64,000 nucleotides of DNA, taken from NCBI GenBank assembly GCA_021495925.1, contig JAKEKT010000120.1, positions 29,954 through 93,953 of the forward strand, in the 5' to 3' direction. The notes below the pieces were generated by a model. That model did no database searches. It was not told the DNA's origin and worked only from the letters and a program-made list of their open reading frames with translations. A program made the translations under genes and the position numbers. Positions 24,110-34,656 of this stretch are shown piece after piece (positions within the stretch are counted from its first letter, which is position 1; each line of letters opens with the position of its first letter). Source of the stretch: Diplodia intermedia (Eukaryota; Ascomycota; Dothideomycetes; Botryosphaeriales; Botryosphaeriaceae).

Positions 24110-25480
24110 AGTAGAATTTATCTTCTTCGAGCCCTACTCTACCTTCCCTAACGCAGAATATAGACTTCAAGGCTATAAATACGGCTATAGAAAACTTCGA
24201 GAACCCTCCAACTACGCCTACGTCTCTTTTAATAGTAGCTACGCTAGATCTCTCGACCTCTAAACCCGCGAAAAATTCCTTTTCGTAAGAGAATCTACGT
24301 AAGAAACGGCCCTTTCTAAGAGTTATACTAACCCCCCCCGCGAAGAAAGAAATATCGAACTCTTAATTCGTCTTCGAATCCCGTATCGACTCGAATATTG
24401 AGAACGTACGGTAACTTAAAATAAACCTACGATCGTTAAAAGAGGCCGTAAAATACGTACTCGACCTTCTAGTTAAGATCGCGGATCTCGCCCTCTTCGA
24501 AGAAAAATAGAGATCTATTCTAGACCTAATTAAGATCGTACGATAGTATACTAAGACGAATAAAACCGTAGATAAGACCGACGCGGTTCTTACTACGTAA
24601 GTTCGAGCCCTCGAAAAGACCGCGATAGACCTCGCGAAGAAAACGAAGAACTTATCTAAGTTCGTTATCGCTATTTTCTCGAACTAGGCCTTATAAAGAG
24701 CTACTTTCTCGACCCCGTAACGCCCGAAGCCTACGTAATAGCCGATCGTAGTATCTAGCTAATCTACGTATACCTCGATAGCTACTACCGCCGCGTCGAA
24801 AGAAGAGCTATAAATTACCTCTTCTTTAAAGAAGAAGTCGAAGGCCTCTACGCCTAAGAAAGTTATACGATAGATCGTTCTTACGCTAGCTACGAAAATC
24901 GCGGACTTCTCGTTCTTTAGGCTACGAAACGCCTTTAATAAGGCGTTTTCGAACTAGCTTAAGAGAACGAGACCTACGATTATAATAGTCTCTCTCTCGC
25001 CGAAAAAGAATATCGTGCTTACTATATACGAGGACTTCTTCGCCGAATTTCTTTTAAAGAATAAGGCGATAATTAATTAAGTTATTTCTACTCGATCGAT
25101 TACGAAAAACCGCACGTAGTATAAGATAGCTATATACGACGTATCTACGCGAGACCTTTTAACCCTCTTCTATAAGAACTTTAGCGAGGCTATTCGAATA
25201 GAAATCGAGGTCTATAACGATAGTCTAAAGATTATTAGTGCCCTCTACTAGCTTACGCTAGAGGCTAGAAGAGCGAAGTAGTCTACGGGCTCGCTAGTTC
25301 TTACGTTCGAGATCGAAGAGAAGGCTCGAAAGGCTATCTCTAAACGTCTCTATATTTACGACGTTTTCGTTAAGACGGAGAAGCTAAGAGGGCCGAGAAA
25401 TATTCTAAAGAACTCTAAATAAACTTATTTTAAATAAGTTTTTTACGAGTTCTATAAGCTAACTTAAATAGAAGCATTCC
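24110..25480 (+). pseudogene. LINE copy 2, presumed ORF1 (gag-like)
   Basis: Colinear with 17480-18850 of copy 1, same reasoning and same limits. It contains a run of nine Cs (near 24332-24340) not matched in copy 1, where the sequence is TTTCC. Confidence 0.48.
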
Positions 25481-25489
25481 GGTAACAAA

Positions 25490-28400
25490 ATTTATTCTAA
25501 ATATTATAGTAGAGTTAAAGATAGACCTCGTTCTTTATTAAGAATCGTATATCTTATTCTATAAGAACTCGGGCTTTCGATCGATTAATTACCTCTTATT
25601 CGTTTAAATTCTATCGGTCTATTCTTTCGATCTAAGGCCTTAAATACTAACCTACGTCTCCCGCTTTCTTAGAAGAACGAAGGTAAATTTAGAGGCCGAA
25701 TTCTAGTAAAGTCTCGATCTAATAATTCTAAGTATAGAGTAGCGAAAGTTAAAGTTTAAGCTACTTAACTTATATAACTAGAAGAATTAAACGGGTAACG
25801 ATTCTCGGCTTACTCTAGAACGCGTTCTATAATAGTAATCCCTTAGAACGTAGGCTATAGTAGCCGAGGATTTTAATATTTATTATTTCTAGTAGGATCT
25901 AGAATCTCCCCCCTTATCTAGCGCCAACCGACTAGTAGAATAATTAGAAGAAAACGATCTATCTCTCTTAAACGAAGAGGGCGAGAATATCTTTTACCGT
26001 CTCTATCTAGAAAGAGAGACGATTATCGACCTTATACTTACTACGCCGGCCTTAGCTAATAGAATTACTAACTAGTAAACGATTACGGACTTCGGCTTCG
26101 ATTATAAGATAATTCTATTTAGTCTAGAACCGGCCGGCTATACGGGACCTTCTACGGTAGCTACTATCGCTAGATTTAATACGAAAAAGGCCGACTGGTC
26201 TAAGTTTTAGAAAATCTTTAAATAATAGATAGAGACGATAGTATTTAAGACTCTAAAAAGCTTAGAATTAAACCTCTTATCGAAAGATATCTCTAAAGAC
26301 TTAATAGAAGGCTCGATCCGCTAAATACCCGCGCTAGATACTCTAGAGGTAAGCCTTAACTAGGCTATATCTATCGCGGTAGACCTTTCTATTCCCCGAT
26401 TAAAACTAGAAGCTCGATCTAAACCGTAGTAGTCGGACGAGCTTTTAGAAGAACGAAGACGACTACGAAGAGAGGCCGACGCTTTTAAATCTCTACGCAC
26501 GAAAAAGAATAAGCGAAGATATCTAAATAGTTAAAATATCTACTTCGAAGCGGTTAAGAGGGCTAAACGCGAATACTAGAATTCTTTTCTAGAAAAAGAA
26601 ACCCCTAAGACTATCTTTAAGACTATAACTTATACTAAGCCTAGAACGCATGCTAGAATCCCTAAGATTAGCTATAATACGTATGCGGAAAAACGCCTAG
26701 AAGATAGTTTTAAGAAAAAGTATTTAGCTCTTAGAAAGAGGCTCTTTTCGCCGCCTCCCTCTACCGTCTCTTTTAACTAGTAAAGCTACGTCCCTAAACG
26801 CTAGAACTAGCTAGAGCTTAGTTTAAGAGAAATCGAAGATACGTGCTTTACGTAAATTAAAGAAAAAACGCCGAGACTAGACGCTATTACGTAAGAGATT
26901 ATTACTTATACGTTTAGAGCGAAGCTCGGCGTCTTTACTAAGGTCTTTTCTACGCTATTCGTCTACGGATATTATTCTACGGGCTAGCGTACGGCTACCG
27001 GGGCAATTCTAAGTAAGAAAAAGAGCGATACCGCGAACTCGAAGTTCTATCGTATTATTTCTCTTCTTAATTACCTCGAAAAAGTACTAGAACGAATTAC
27101 GACTAAAAGACTAGGCTATCTAGCGAAGATCTTCGACCTTCTTTACTATATTTAAATTAGAGAAAGGTTAAAGAAATCCGCGATAGATGTCGTAATACTT
27201 TTATCGAATAAAGTAGAGAAGAACCGCCGTCTTAAACGTAAGACCTTCGTACTTTTTCTCGATGTTAAAAGCGTCTTTAACTACGTGGCCGAGAAATAAC
27301 TTCTAGCTATAATAGCTCGAATCGGCATATCGATTAACCTACTTACGTAGATAAAATCGTTTATATCTATACGAACACTAAGCCTCGCGTTTAACGGAGA
27401 GAAGAAAGAGTTTAGCTCGATAGAGACGGGTATTTCGTAAGAAAGCTCGGTCTCGTTTATTCTCTTTCTAATCTATCTTTAAGAGTTATTTTTTATCTCT
27501 AAAGCTTCGTTTCTCTCTTATATTAACGATATTACGCTTATAGCTAGCTTCGGTAGCTAGAAACGTAATAAGGCGATTCTAGAGAAGAAGTCGAATAAAC
27601 TCTATACGCGGAAATAGAAAAATCATATTAAATTTAATCTAAAAAAGACGAAGCTTATTTACTTCGCCCGTTCTTTTAAGAAAGACTCGAAATTTCGTTC
27701 TATTTTAATTACGCTTTCTACGGGGGACGTAATAGAACCTAAAGAATAAATTAAATAACTAGAAATTTACTTTAACTACGGGTTTATCTTTAAGACGCAC
27801 GTATCTAAAAGAATTAGCTAGGCCCGTTCGACCTTCTATCGCCTCTCTAGGCTAGCTAACGTTAAGAGAAGGCTTTTTTTCTACGCGGTTCGCTAGCTAT
27901 ATCTAGCTTGCGTTACTACGGTTATAGACTACGGCTCCGAAATCTACTAGAAAAATTAGAGGTAGTTTATCCGCTAATTTAGAGTCCTTTAGAATCTTAC
28001 CCTACGAAAGATTCTAAGGGTTTTTAAGACTACCCCTATAATTTTTCTAGAAATAGAGAGTAGAATCCTACTAGCGAATATTCGTTTAAACGAGTGGTTA
28101 CGAAAATATACTCTTAGAACGAATTTACTCGAAGAGTTCCACTCTATTCGAATCGAACTAGAGAAGATTAATCTAGATCGATAGGTTTTAGATAGACCTA
28201 CGTAGTTAGAGAAGATTAAACTTCTTTTAAAAACGTAACCCGCGTCTTTAGAAGTAGTTAAACTCTTCTACTTTCTATCGTAGTTACTCGAACTATTCTA
28301 TTCGACTACGGTTAGTCCCTTAAATAAAGAGAAGTAGGCTAAGGCCTACGCGCTCGAAGTTAAGAAAGTACCCTCTAATCGAATAGCTATCTATTCTAAC

Positions 28401-29232
28401 GCCTTCGTTCTATCTACGGGTAGAAACGTAGAGGTCGGGGTAGTAGCCTTCAACTTTAGCTAATCTAAAGAGAATCTAGCGCGCTAGATTTATAAGAACC
28501 TCGATTCCGAGAATCTAGTATATAACGGCGAGATAGAGAGGCTAGTAATAGCCCTAAAACTCGTCGTTAGAGCCGGGCACGCCTCTAAAGATATAAGAAT
28601 CTACGTAGATAACTAGACCGCGATTCTTAGGCTAAGTAAGCCCGCTAATACGCTCGAGTAAGCATAGTAAATTCGGGCTATTAGATTAGCTAAAACGCTA
28701 AGGGCTAGAGGAAATATCGTCTCTCTAGAATAGTGCCCCGGCCACGAGGACGTTCTAGGTAACGAGTACGCCGATCGGCTCGCGAAAAGAGCTACGAAGT
28801 ATTCTTTAAGTAGAGCCTCTACTTCTCTAAGCTTCTATCGAAGTAAAGTTAAGTAGAAGACCTACGAGAAGTAGAAAACGAAGCTTAAATCGACGTTAAA
28901 CTCGCCCTATAAACGTATCTTCGGTTTAGAGATAGAGTAGCGGCTTAAATCTTCTACGAAAGTTAGAGAAATGGCCTTCGCCTTCTATTAACTAAAGATC
29001 GAATACGGCTACTTTAAGTCTTATCTTTATCGCCTTAACTACGTCGAAAACGACTAGTATAGATGTAGTCGTACGACTAAATAGATACTACGCCATCTAC
29101 TTCTCTCTTATTCTTTTTATAGAGGCCCTCGGGTTCTCTTAAAAGACGGGCTTAAGAAGTATCGACTTAACCTTTCGAATCTCTTTTTTTTAACTCTAGG
29201 GACTAGCCTAACGGCTAAGTTCTTAGAATAAA
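25490..29232 (+). pseudogene. LINE copy 2 ORF2: endonuclease, reverse transcriptase, RNase H (RIP-inactivated)
   Basis: Same domain order as copy 1. Reverse transcriptase: FLDVKSVFNYVAE near 27256, and the catalytic box at 27519-27533 reads YINDI, so the first catalytic Asp is lost (GAC to AAC), unlike copy 1. RNase H: IYSNAFVLSTGRNVEVGV near 28390 and YNGEIERLVIALKL near 28520, better preserved than in copy 1, followed by IYVDN with a downstream stop and a PGHED-GNEYADRL block near 28740. Many CAA/CAG/TGG-derived stops make it inactive. Confidence 0.85.
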
Positions 29233-29968
29233 TAAAGATTACTACTAGGCGGTAGTAATTAAACGACTTGCCTAACGAGGTTTAAATACGTATCGCTAGA
29301 CGCTTATTTATATTTATTTCTTTCTTCTATTCTCTTCTTCTACTTCTTCTTATTCTCGGCGCCCTCGTCGCTTTTAATTTAGAGTAGAAACGGGCGAGAA
29401 CCGAAGAAAAATAATTAAATAGCGGGTATTTAAGCTTAAGTAGTCGTTTCTACTAGTATCTACGGCTATCTAGTGTAGTTAGTAACTAAGCTAACGGGGC
29501 TAAAAAGCCGAGGTTTAATTCTTAGTCGAGTAACCTCTATTTAGGGCTCTTTTTTAGATTTCTAAATTTAGAAGTAGAATTATATAGCTAGTTCGCTAGT
29601 AGTAATACTTCGACTAGTTATAATAAATAGTAAGTAAGTATCGGTCTTAGATAGAAGAAAGCTAAACGAATCTAACTAGCCGAGAAGGCCCTCTCTAAGA
29701 AGAGAGCTTACTTACTTTACTTTTTATCTTTATTTTCGCCGGTTTTTAAGCTTTCGCTTTATTTTATTTATCTTTTCTTTATCTTCTTTACGCTCTCTAC
29801 TCTTCTTTAAGCTTTTAAGCACATCGTTTCTAGTACTCTTCTAGAACCTTCTTTAGTATGTATATATCTAGATATATAGATAGAAGCGGGCCCTCTTAAG
29901 AAACCTCGTCTCTAATAGTTCTAGACTTTAGAGGGACGTTAAACTAAATAAATAAAAAAAAAAATAAA

Positions 29969-32920
29969 TATAGGGTTCTATAGCTAGGTCTATTTCTCGC
30001 TTAGAAGAACGTAGGGTTTAATAACGTTAAAAACTACTATAGTAGGTTTAGCGCTTACTCGAATAGATTTAGCGCTATCTACTTAGAATAGACGATAAGA
30101 TAGCTCTTTAGACACGAGTCTAGATTCTATTATCTTAGTAATCGGGTTTTCGTTACTAGTCTTAATACTAGATTTTACCCCTACTAAAGATAAGGGTAAT
30201 AGTTAAACTAGTAGTAACTACGGTCGATCGAATAGTTCTATAGATTTATTAGACGCGTTCGCTAATACTAGCGAAAGCGTAGAGCTATATAGAGTCGTAT
30301 CGTATATCTCGTCGAATACTACTATAAGAGAAACGTCGAAAGCGAGATTATCTATTAAGAGTAATTATTCTTCTAAGAGACCTATTATTAAGATATAAGT
30401 ACTACGCGTGCGTTTAATATATTTCTACTATAGTAGATATATACGCTAAATTATCTCTTCTTCGTAGCTTATAAAGAGCCCTATCTAGACGCGTAAGACT
30501 ATCTTCTATAGACGCCCTAGCGAACGTATATCTATCGCACGCGTGTTTAGAGGCACGTATATATAAGTAACTACTCTAAATAGATAAAGGTTATCTACGT
30601 AAGGCTTCTTCTTATAGAGAAGCTTATACGGCGTTCTTATATCTTTATTCGCGCGTGTTAAAGTTCTATTATAGACGTATACTTAATAGCGTATCGTCTT
30701 TAGCTATAGAAACCTTTACTACTCTAGCTTAAGCTCTAAACGCTTAATAAGCGCAAAGTAAACCTTATAGAGAAGTACCCGCGTATACTTCGTAACTATA
30801 TATACTCTTCTTTTAGATATATCGTTCTACTAGAGATAGTAAGAAATAGTCTATTTAATTTTAATACTTTACTAAGTAAGCTCTTCGGCTAGTAGTATCT
30901 AAGAAGAGTTATTATTAATACGTATATATATAATAGCGACCTTCTAGTGCTCTCGCTATTATTTAAGAAGCTAGGCGTTTTATACTAGAAGTATTACGTA
31001 GCTCTTATTAATAAAGAGAACCTAACGATATCATAAATAATCGTTAGTTATTAATAGAACGGACGATTCTTCGTTTAACTCGCGTAGTTCTATGCTAAAA
31101 AAGTCGAGAAATAATCGTTAAAATAAGTAAGAAGCTTACTTATATCTATAAGATATAGATGCTTACGAGAAATTACTTATAAGATATATATAATATAGAT
31201 TAAGCTTATATATCGTTAAGATATATTCTTCTATAAGCTTAGAGAGCTTAAGAAGTATCTTCTTATTTATATAATTTATTAGACGATGCTAGTTCTCTAG
31301 TAAGGCTCGCTTTATTAAGTAGTAAGCGATAAGGGCCGCTACTATAGATTATTCTAAGGCCTACGATAAGGTCTACTACGGCGTAGCTACCGCAGCCGTT
31401 ATAAACATTATAATATCTATAGATATTATAGAGTTATACTAGCGAAGAACGTATAAGTCTTACTATATAGAAGTCTAGACGATCTCGCGATTATTTCGAT
31501 TAAGTAGCTTACCGCTTATAATATTTATCTAGGCGCCGTAGCGGCGTAGACGAAAGAGCGATATAAGATTATACGATATTAAAGACACGTATAATATCTC
31601 GTCTAATACTAGATAGATTATCTAGCCCGTACTTAACTAATACGATATCTTAATAGTACTAATCTTAAACGTCTTTATAAAGTCTATAAGGCCCTATACG
31701 AATAGATTAATATCTCTAGTATTATAGAGAAGTAAAAGATCGCATATTATATATATTATTACGCTAGAATTAAGAATCTAATTCTTAGTAATATTCTAGA
31801 TAAGTATCGTCTAGTAAAGAACTATCGAGACGACCTCTATTACTCTAGTAAAGTTAACGTTCTTAATTATCTTAGATTTCTTCTTCTTCTTAAGCTATTT
31901 AGAACGTAAATTAGAGTATTTAGTCTAGTAGTTATTACTCTAATAATCTATCTTCTTATAGTATAGATAAGAGGTATCGAAAGACGATCTCTTAGAGATA
32001 TTCTTAGCGATCTTATTTTACTTATTATCGTTACTAGATACGGGTACGATAGAATAGGTCTAATACGAGGGGTCTTCTTATATATAAACGAATTACTATA
32101 CGATCTCTTATATAAGATCTATAGGGTTCGAATAGGCCTATAGTAACGTATACTACTACTAGTTATAAGTAGTAAGCTATCGTTAAGAAGCCTATTAAGT
32201 TTTATTTATAGTATATAAAAGATATAAGAGAATAAAGCCCTTAAATATCTTAATACTCTAATTCTCTAGATAACGTAATTTATTCTAAAAGATAAGAATA
32301 TAGTTCTTTATAGACGTATCTAGCTTAACGTTCTTTCTAAATAGATTAAACGCTTACTACTATAGATCGAGAGGCCTCTAGATATCTATAGATACTCTAA
32401 TCTTTATAAAGATTATATAAAGTAACTCGTCGTCTCTCGCGGTAAGATTATAGATACTTAGTACGACGCTCTTACGTAATAGCTATATTATCTTCTCTTA
32501 AAATATTATCTAGTAGATTCGTTATCTCTCGTCGTAGATATTAGTAGAGAGAAGCTTATACTTAAGCTATATAACGAGGCCTTAGATACGCGTAATAGCG
32601 AGAAGCTTATTACGCTAGAAGAGATAGTTTTCTAGACTAGTAAGAATAGACGATATCTTTAGTAGCTATACTAAACCATCTTAGGTCTAGAAGACGTCGA
32701 GTTAACTAGTCGAAAGTATTATCGCTTAGATTATTATCGGCTAGAGCGAAGAGGTACTTATAGACGTATTATCTATAGAAGTATCTTCGTGCGACTCTAT
32801 AACGATATTATAGACTATCTAATTAGAACTAGCGCTACGGCTACTTCTCGAATAACGGCGTAAATCGTATAGATAAATAACGAAGAAAGAAGAACGAAAG
32901 TTTAAAAAGAGCTTATAATA
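29969..32920 (-). pseudogene. Copia 1 gag, protease and integrase part (RIP-inactivated)
   Basis: Reverse complement is colinear with 39500-42450 of Copia element 2, which places gag nearest the right LTR and the integrase toward the LINE insertion. No intact frame remains. The 13 bases 29969-29981 are the right duplication of LINE 2. Domain boundaries cannot be read reliably because almost every CpA/TpG is changed. Confidence 0.8.
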
Positions 32921-33117
32921 TATAGAACGCTAAGCGTACGAACGATTACTACTAAATTAAGAAGCTATCTAAGCTACTTATATAGTAGTAATCTAAGCTA
33001 CTAAATAAGGGGCCGGTAGCGTTTCGTAATAGGCCACCTACCGTAAGAAGCGGTGAATAGGCTGACTAAGCAGATGCCGTGCCTGCTTGCCGGTGGGGCC
33101 GTGCAGGGGCACCAACA
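32921..33117 (-). repeat. Copia element 1, 5' LTR (197 bp)
   Basis: Inner end TATAGAACGC (from TGTGGAACGC) and outer end CACCAACA. The outer ~67 bp (33051-33117) are free of RIP and match the outer end of Copia element 2 (39303-39369, reverse complement) with one difference, itself a TG-to-TA type change. Confidence 0.93.
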
Positions 33118-33122
33118 ATAAT
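33118..33122. repeat. Target-site duplication of Copia element 1 (right copy)
   Basis: ATAAT, partner of 14314-14318. Confidence 0.93.
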
Positions 33123-33348
33123 GCACGCGTGATGGGCACGCGAGGCGATCCCTGTATCGATAAGTCGCGTTGCCCGGCGCAACCACCTGCCTGTCCAAGG
33201 AATCCTGTCGGGCGGCGACCATGACGATGGCGCCGCGCACGTCGCGCCGCGCCGAGCTGCTGCCCGCACGCGCAACTGACACACAGACGCGTCAATCTGC
33301 TGCGCATCAGCTCCACCGCGACTTTTGGATGCACCCTGTTCGTGAAAG

Positions 33349-34656
33349 ATGGTGATGCTCACGGGCGGGCAGGTCTCTATGGCCATATCCTCTTCTATAG
33401 GTACGCATCAGCAACCCACCTGCACGGTGCTTCGCTGTGGTTGCACAAGCCAAGCGGTCAATCTCTGGAGTATGCTGATCCCGCCCTGCAGTATTCATAT
33501 TCACTTTCCTGCTTTTCCTCTCTGGGTACATCCTCCAACAGCAAACCGTACGCGGCATCCAGGAAGCCATCAAACCTCGCCTTCCCCAGCCCGCAAAAGC
33601 ACCCGTGCCCGAGGAGCCTTTCAACCCAAATGCCCGGCTCGCGCGAGTGCTGGGATCCCGCGACCCGGCACACGAGAAGTTCATAGAAGACACCCAGGTT
33701 GACTGGAGAAAGCTCGGATATGTGCAGCTGGTGACGGACCATCGCGATGTCTGCACTGCCGTCATGCAGTTCGCGGAGCTACAGCGAGAAAAGAGCCCCG
33801 CGAGCAGGGTCCTGCTATTCCCGAGGGACTGGATCGAGGATGAAGAGGAAGAGGATCCCTACCTTGAAACCAGCAGGAGACTACTGAGGGCAGCTGCGAG
33901 GCGATACAGAGTGGTTCTTAGGCCTGTCGATCCTGTCATCAAGGGCGATGGAGGTATGTTATACCAACCTTGAAGAAGTGCCCATGTGGCTGATGCTGTA
34001 ATCGTCCAGATTCAATTCCTCCGAGATATTCCCTCGCCAGCTTCTTTTCTCTAATCGACTACGATCGGCTGCTGTACCTCGCTCCATCCGGTATCATAAT
34101 CGATTCGCTCGCTATGGATGCCCTCCTCGCCTTTGCAGCTTCTCGGAGGATTGCGGCCCTGCCCGAGGACCCTACAGCATCCAAGATCTCAACCGACTTC
34201 ATGCTCCTACAACCGTCCTTGTCGACCTTCAGGAAGCTGTCGGCCGCCCTCGGCGAGGCCGATGTTAGCGATACAAAGCTGTTCCAGGAAACATTCGACG
34301 CTTCCACATCTCTGTTACCACCAACGGCCGAGTCCGAAACGACCCTGTACTACGAGTCCTCCGAGCTGCGGACCCTCGACGACCCCGAGTCGTTTAACTC
34401 GACGCAATTCCTGTCTACCACGGCGTATGTACGCCTAGCCGATCCCGAGCTGCCCGGACCCGAGTATGATGTGCCGTACGGCCAGATGGTGCAGCTGCGG
34501 CCGAAAGAGGACGAGCCCAGGTGGGTGTGGGAGAAGCTGTATTTCAAGTTCCGAGGGAACCGGATGGATGTCTGCGGACTCGATCTGCTGATGCCCGGCA
34601 AGCCAAAGGTTGCGGCTGCAACGGAGGCGGAGGCCGTGGCGCTGGAGGAGCTCTGA
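33349..34656 (+). CDS. Type II membrane glycosyltransferase-like protein (GT8/GlcNAc-transferase-like)
   Basis: Three exons (33349-33400, 33492-33953, 34010-34656) join in frame into 386 residues. A short cytosolic start (MVMLTGGQVS) leads into a hydrophobic anchor VFIFTFLLFLSGYILQQ at about residues 18-34 that spans the first splice site, then a lumenal domain, as in Golgi glycosyltransferases. Motifs fit the fungal GT8-type fold: KLGYVQLVTDHRDVCTAVMQF, ASRVLLFPRDW, YSLASFFSLIDYDRLLYLAPSG. Where active enzymes have a DXD after the LLYL strand, this protein reads SGIIIDSLAMD, so metal-dependent transfer may be lost or shifted. The first exon depends on my splice choice; it supplies the only sensible ATG and completes the membrane anchor. 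Copia element 1 ends only about 230 bp upstream, so its promoter has probably been altered. The fold is likely; the substrate is unknown. Confidence 0.62.

Larger units (their letters stand above)
23456..29968 (+). mobile_element. Tad1-like LINE, copy 2, RIP-mutated
   Basis: 6,513 bp, same orientation and same domain order as copy 1, with a tail of AAAT and A-run units (about 29946-29968) and 13-bp duplications. Aligned by eye it differs from copy 1 mainly by transitions, many of them paired CG-to-TA changes. The extreme 5' leaders before the shared TTCGACCC differ (33 bp in copy 1, 28 bp in copy 2), as expected for independent target-primed insertions. Confidence 0.92.
14319..33117 (-). mobile_element. 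Ty1/Copia LTR retrotransposon 1, RIP-mutated, interrupted by two LINEs
   Basis: The outer boundaries are a pair of 197-bp LTRs (14319-14515 and 32921-33117) ending TG...CA, flanked by an ATAAT duplication. The element is on the minus strand: its 5' LTR is the right one. Internal Copia sequence is 14516-16827 (3' part: RT and RNase H) and 29969-32920 (5' part: gag, protease, integrase), with a 101-bp Copia island at 23342-23455 plus duplications between two inserted LINEs. Subtracting both LINEs and one copy of each 13-bp duplication leaves 5,746 bp, identical in length to Copia element 2. All reading frames are destroyed by C-to-T and G-to-A changes at CpA/TpG. The outermost 30-70 bp at both ends escaped mutation. 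Confidence 0.93.

Noticed and set aside
16828..29968. Two 6.5-kb direct copies as a tandem segmental duplication
   Set aside because: Each copy has its own 13-bp target duplication and 3' tail, and Copia sequence lies between them, so they are separate retrotransposition events.
14319..33117. AT-rich block as centromere, horizontally acquired DNA or a giant Starship-type element
   Set aside because: All of it is accounted for by one Copia and two LINEs, with only RIP to explain the composition; no tyrosine recombinase captain or cargo genes are seen.
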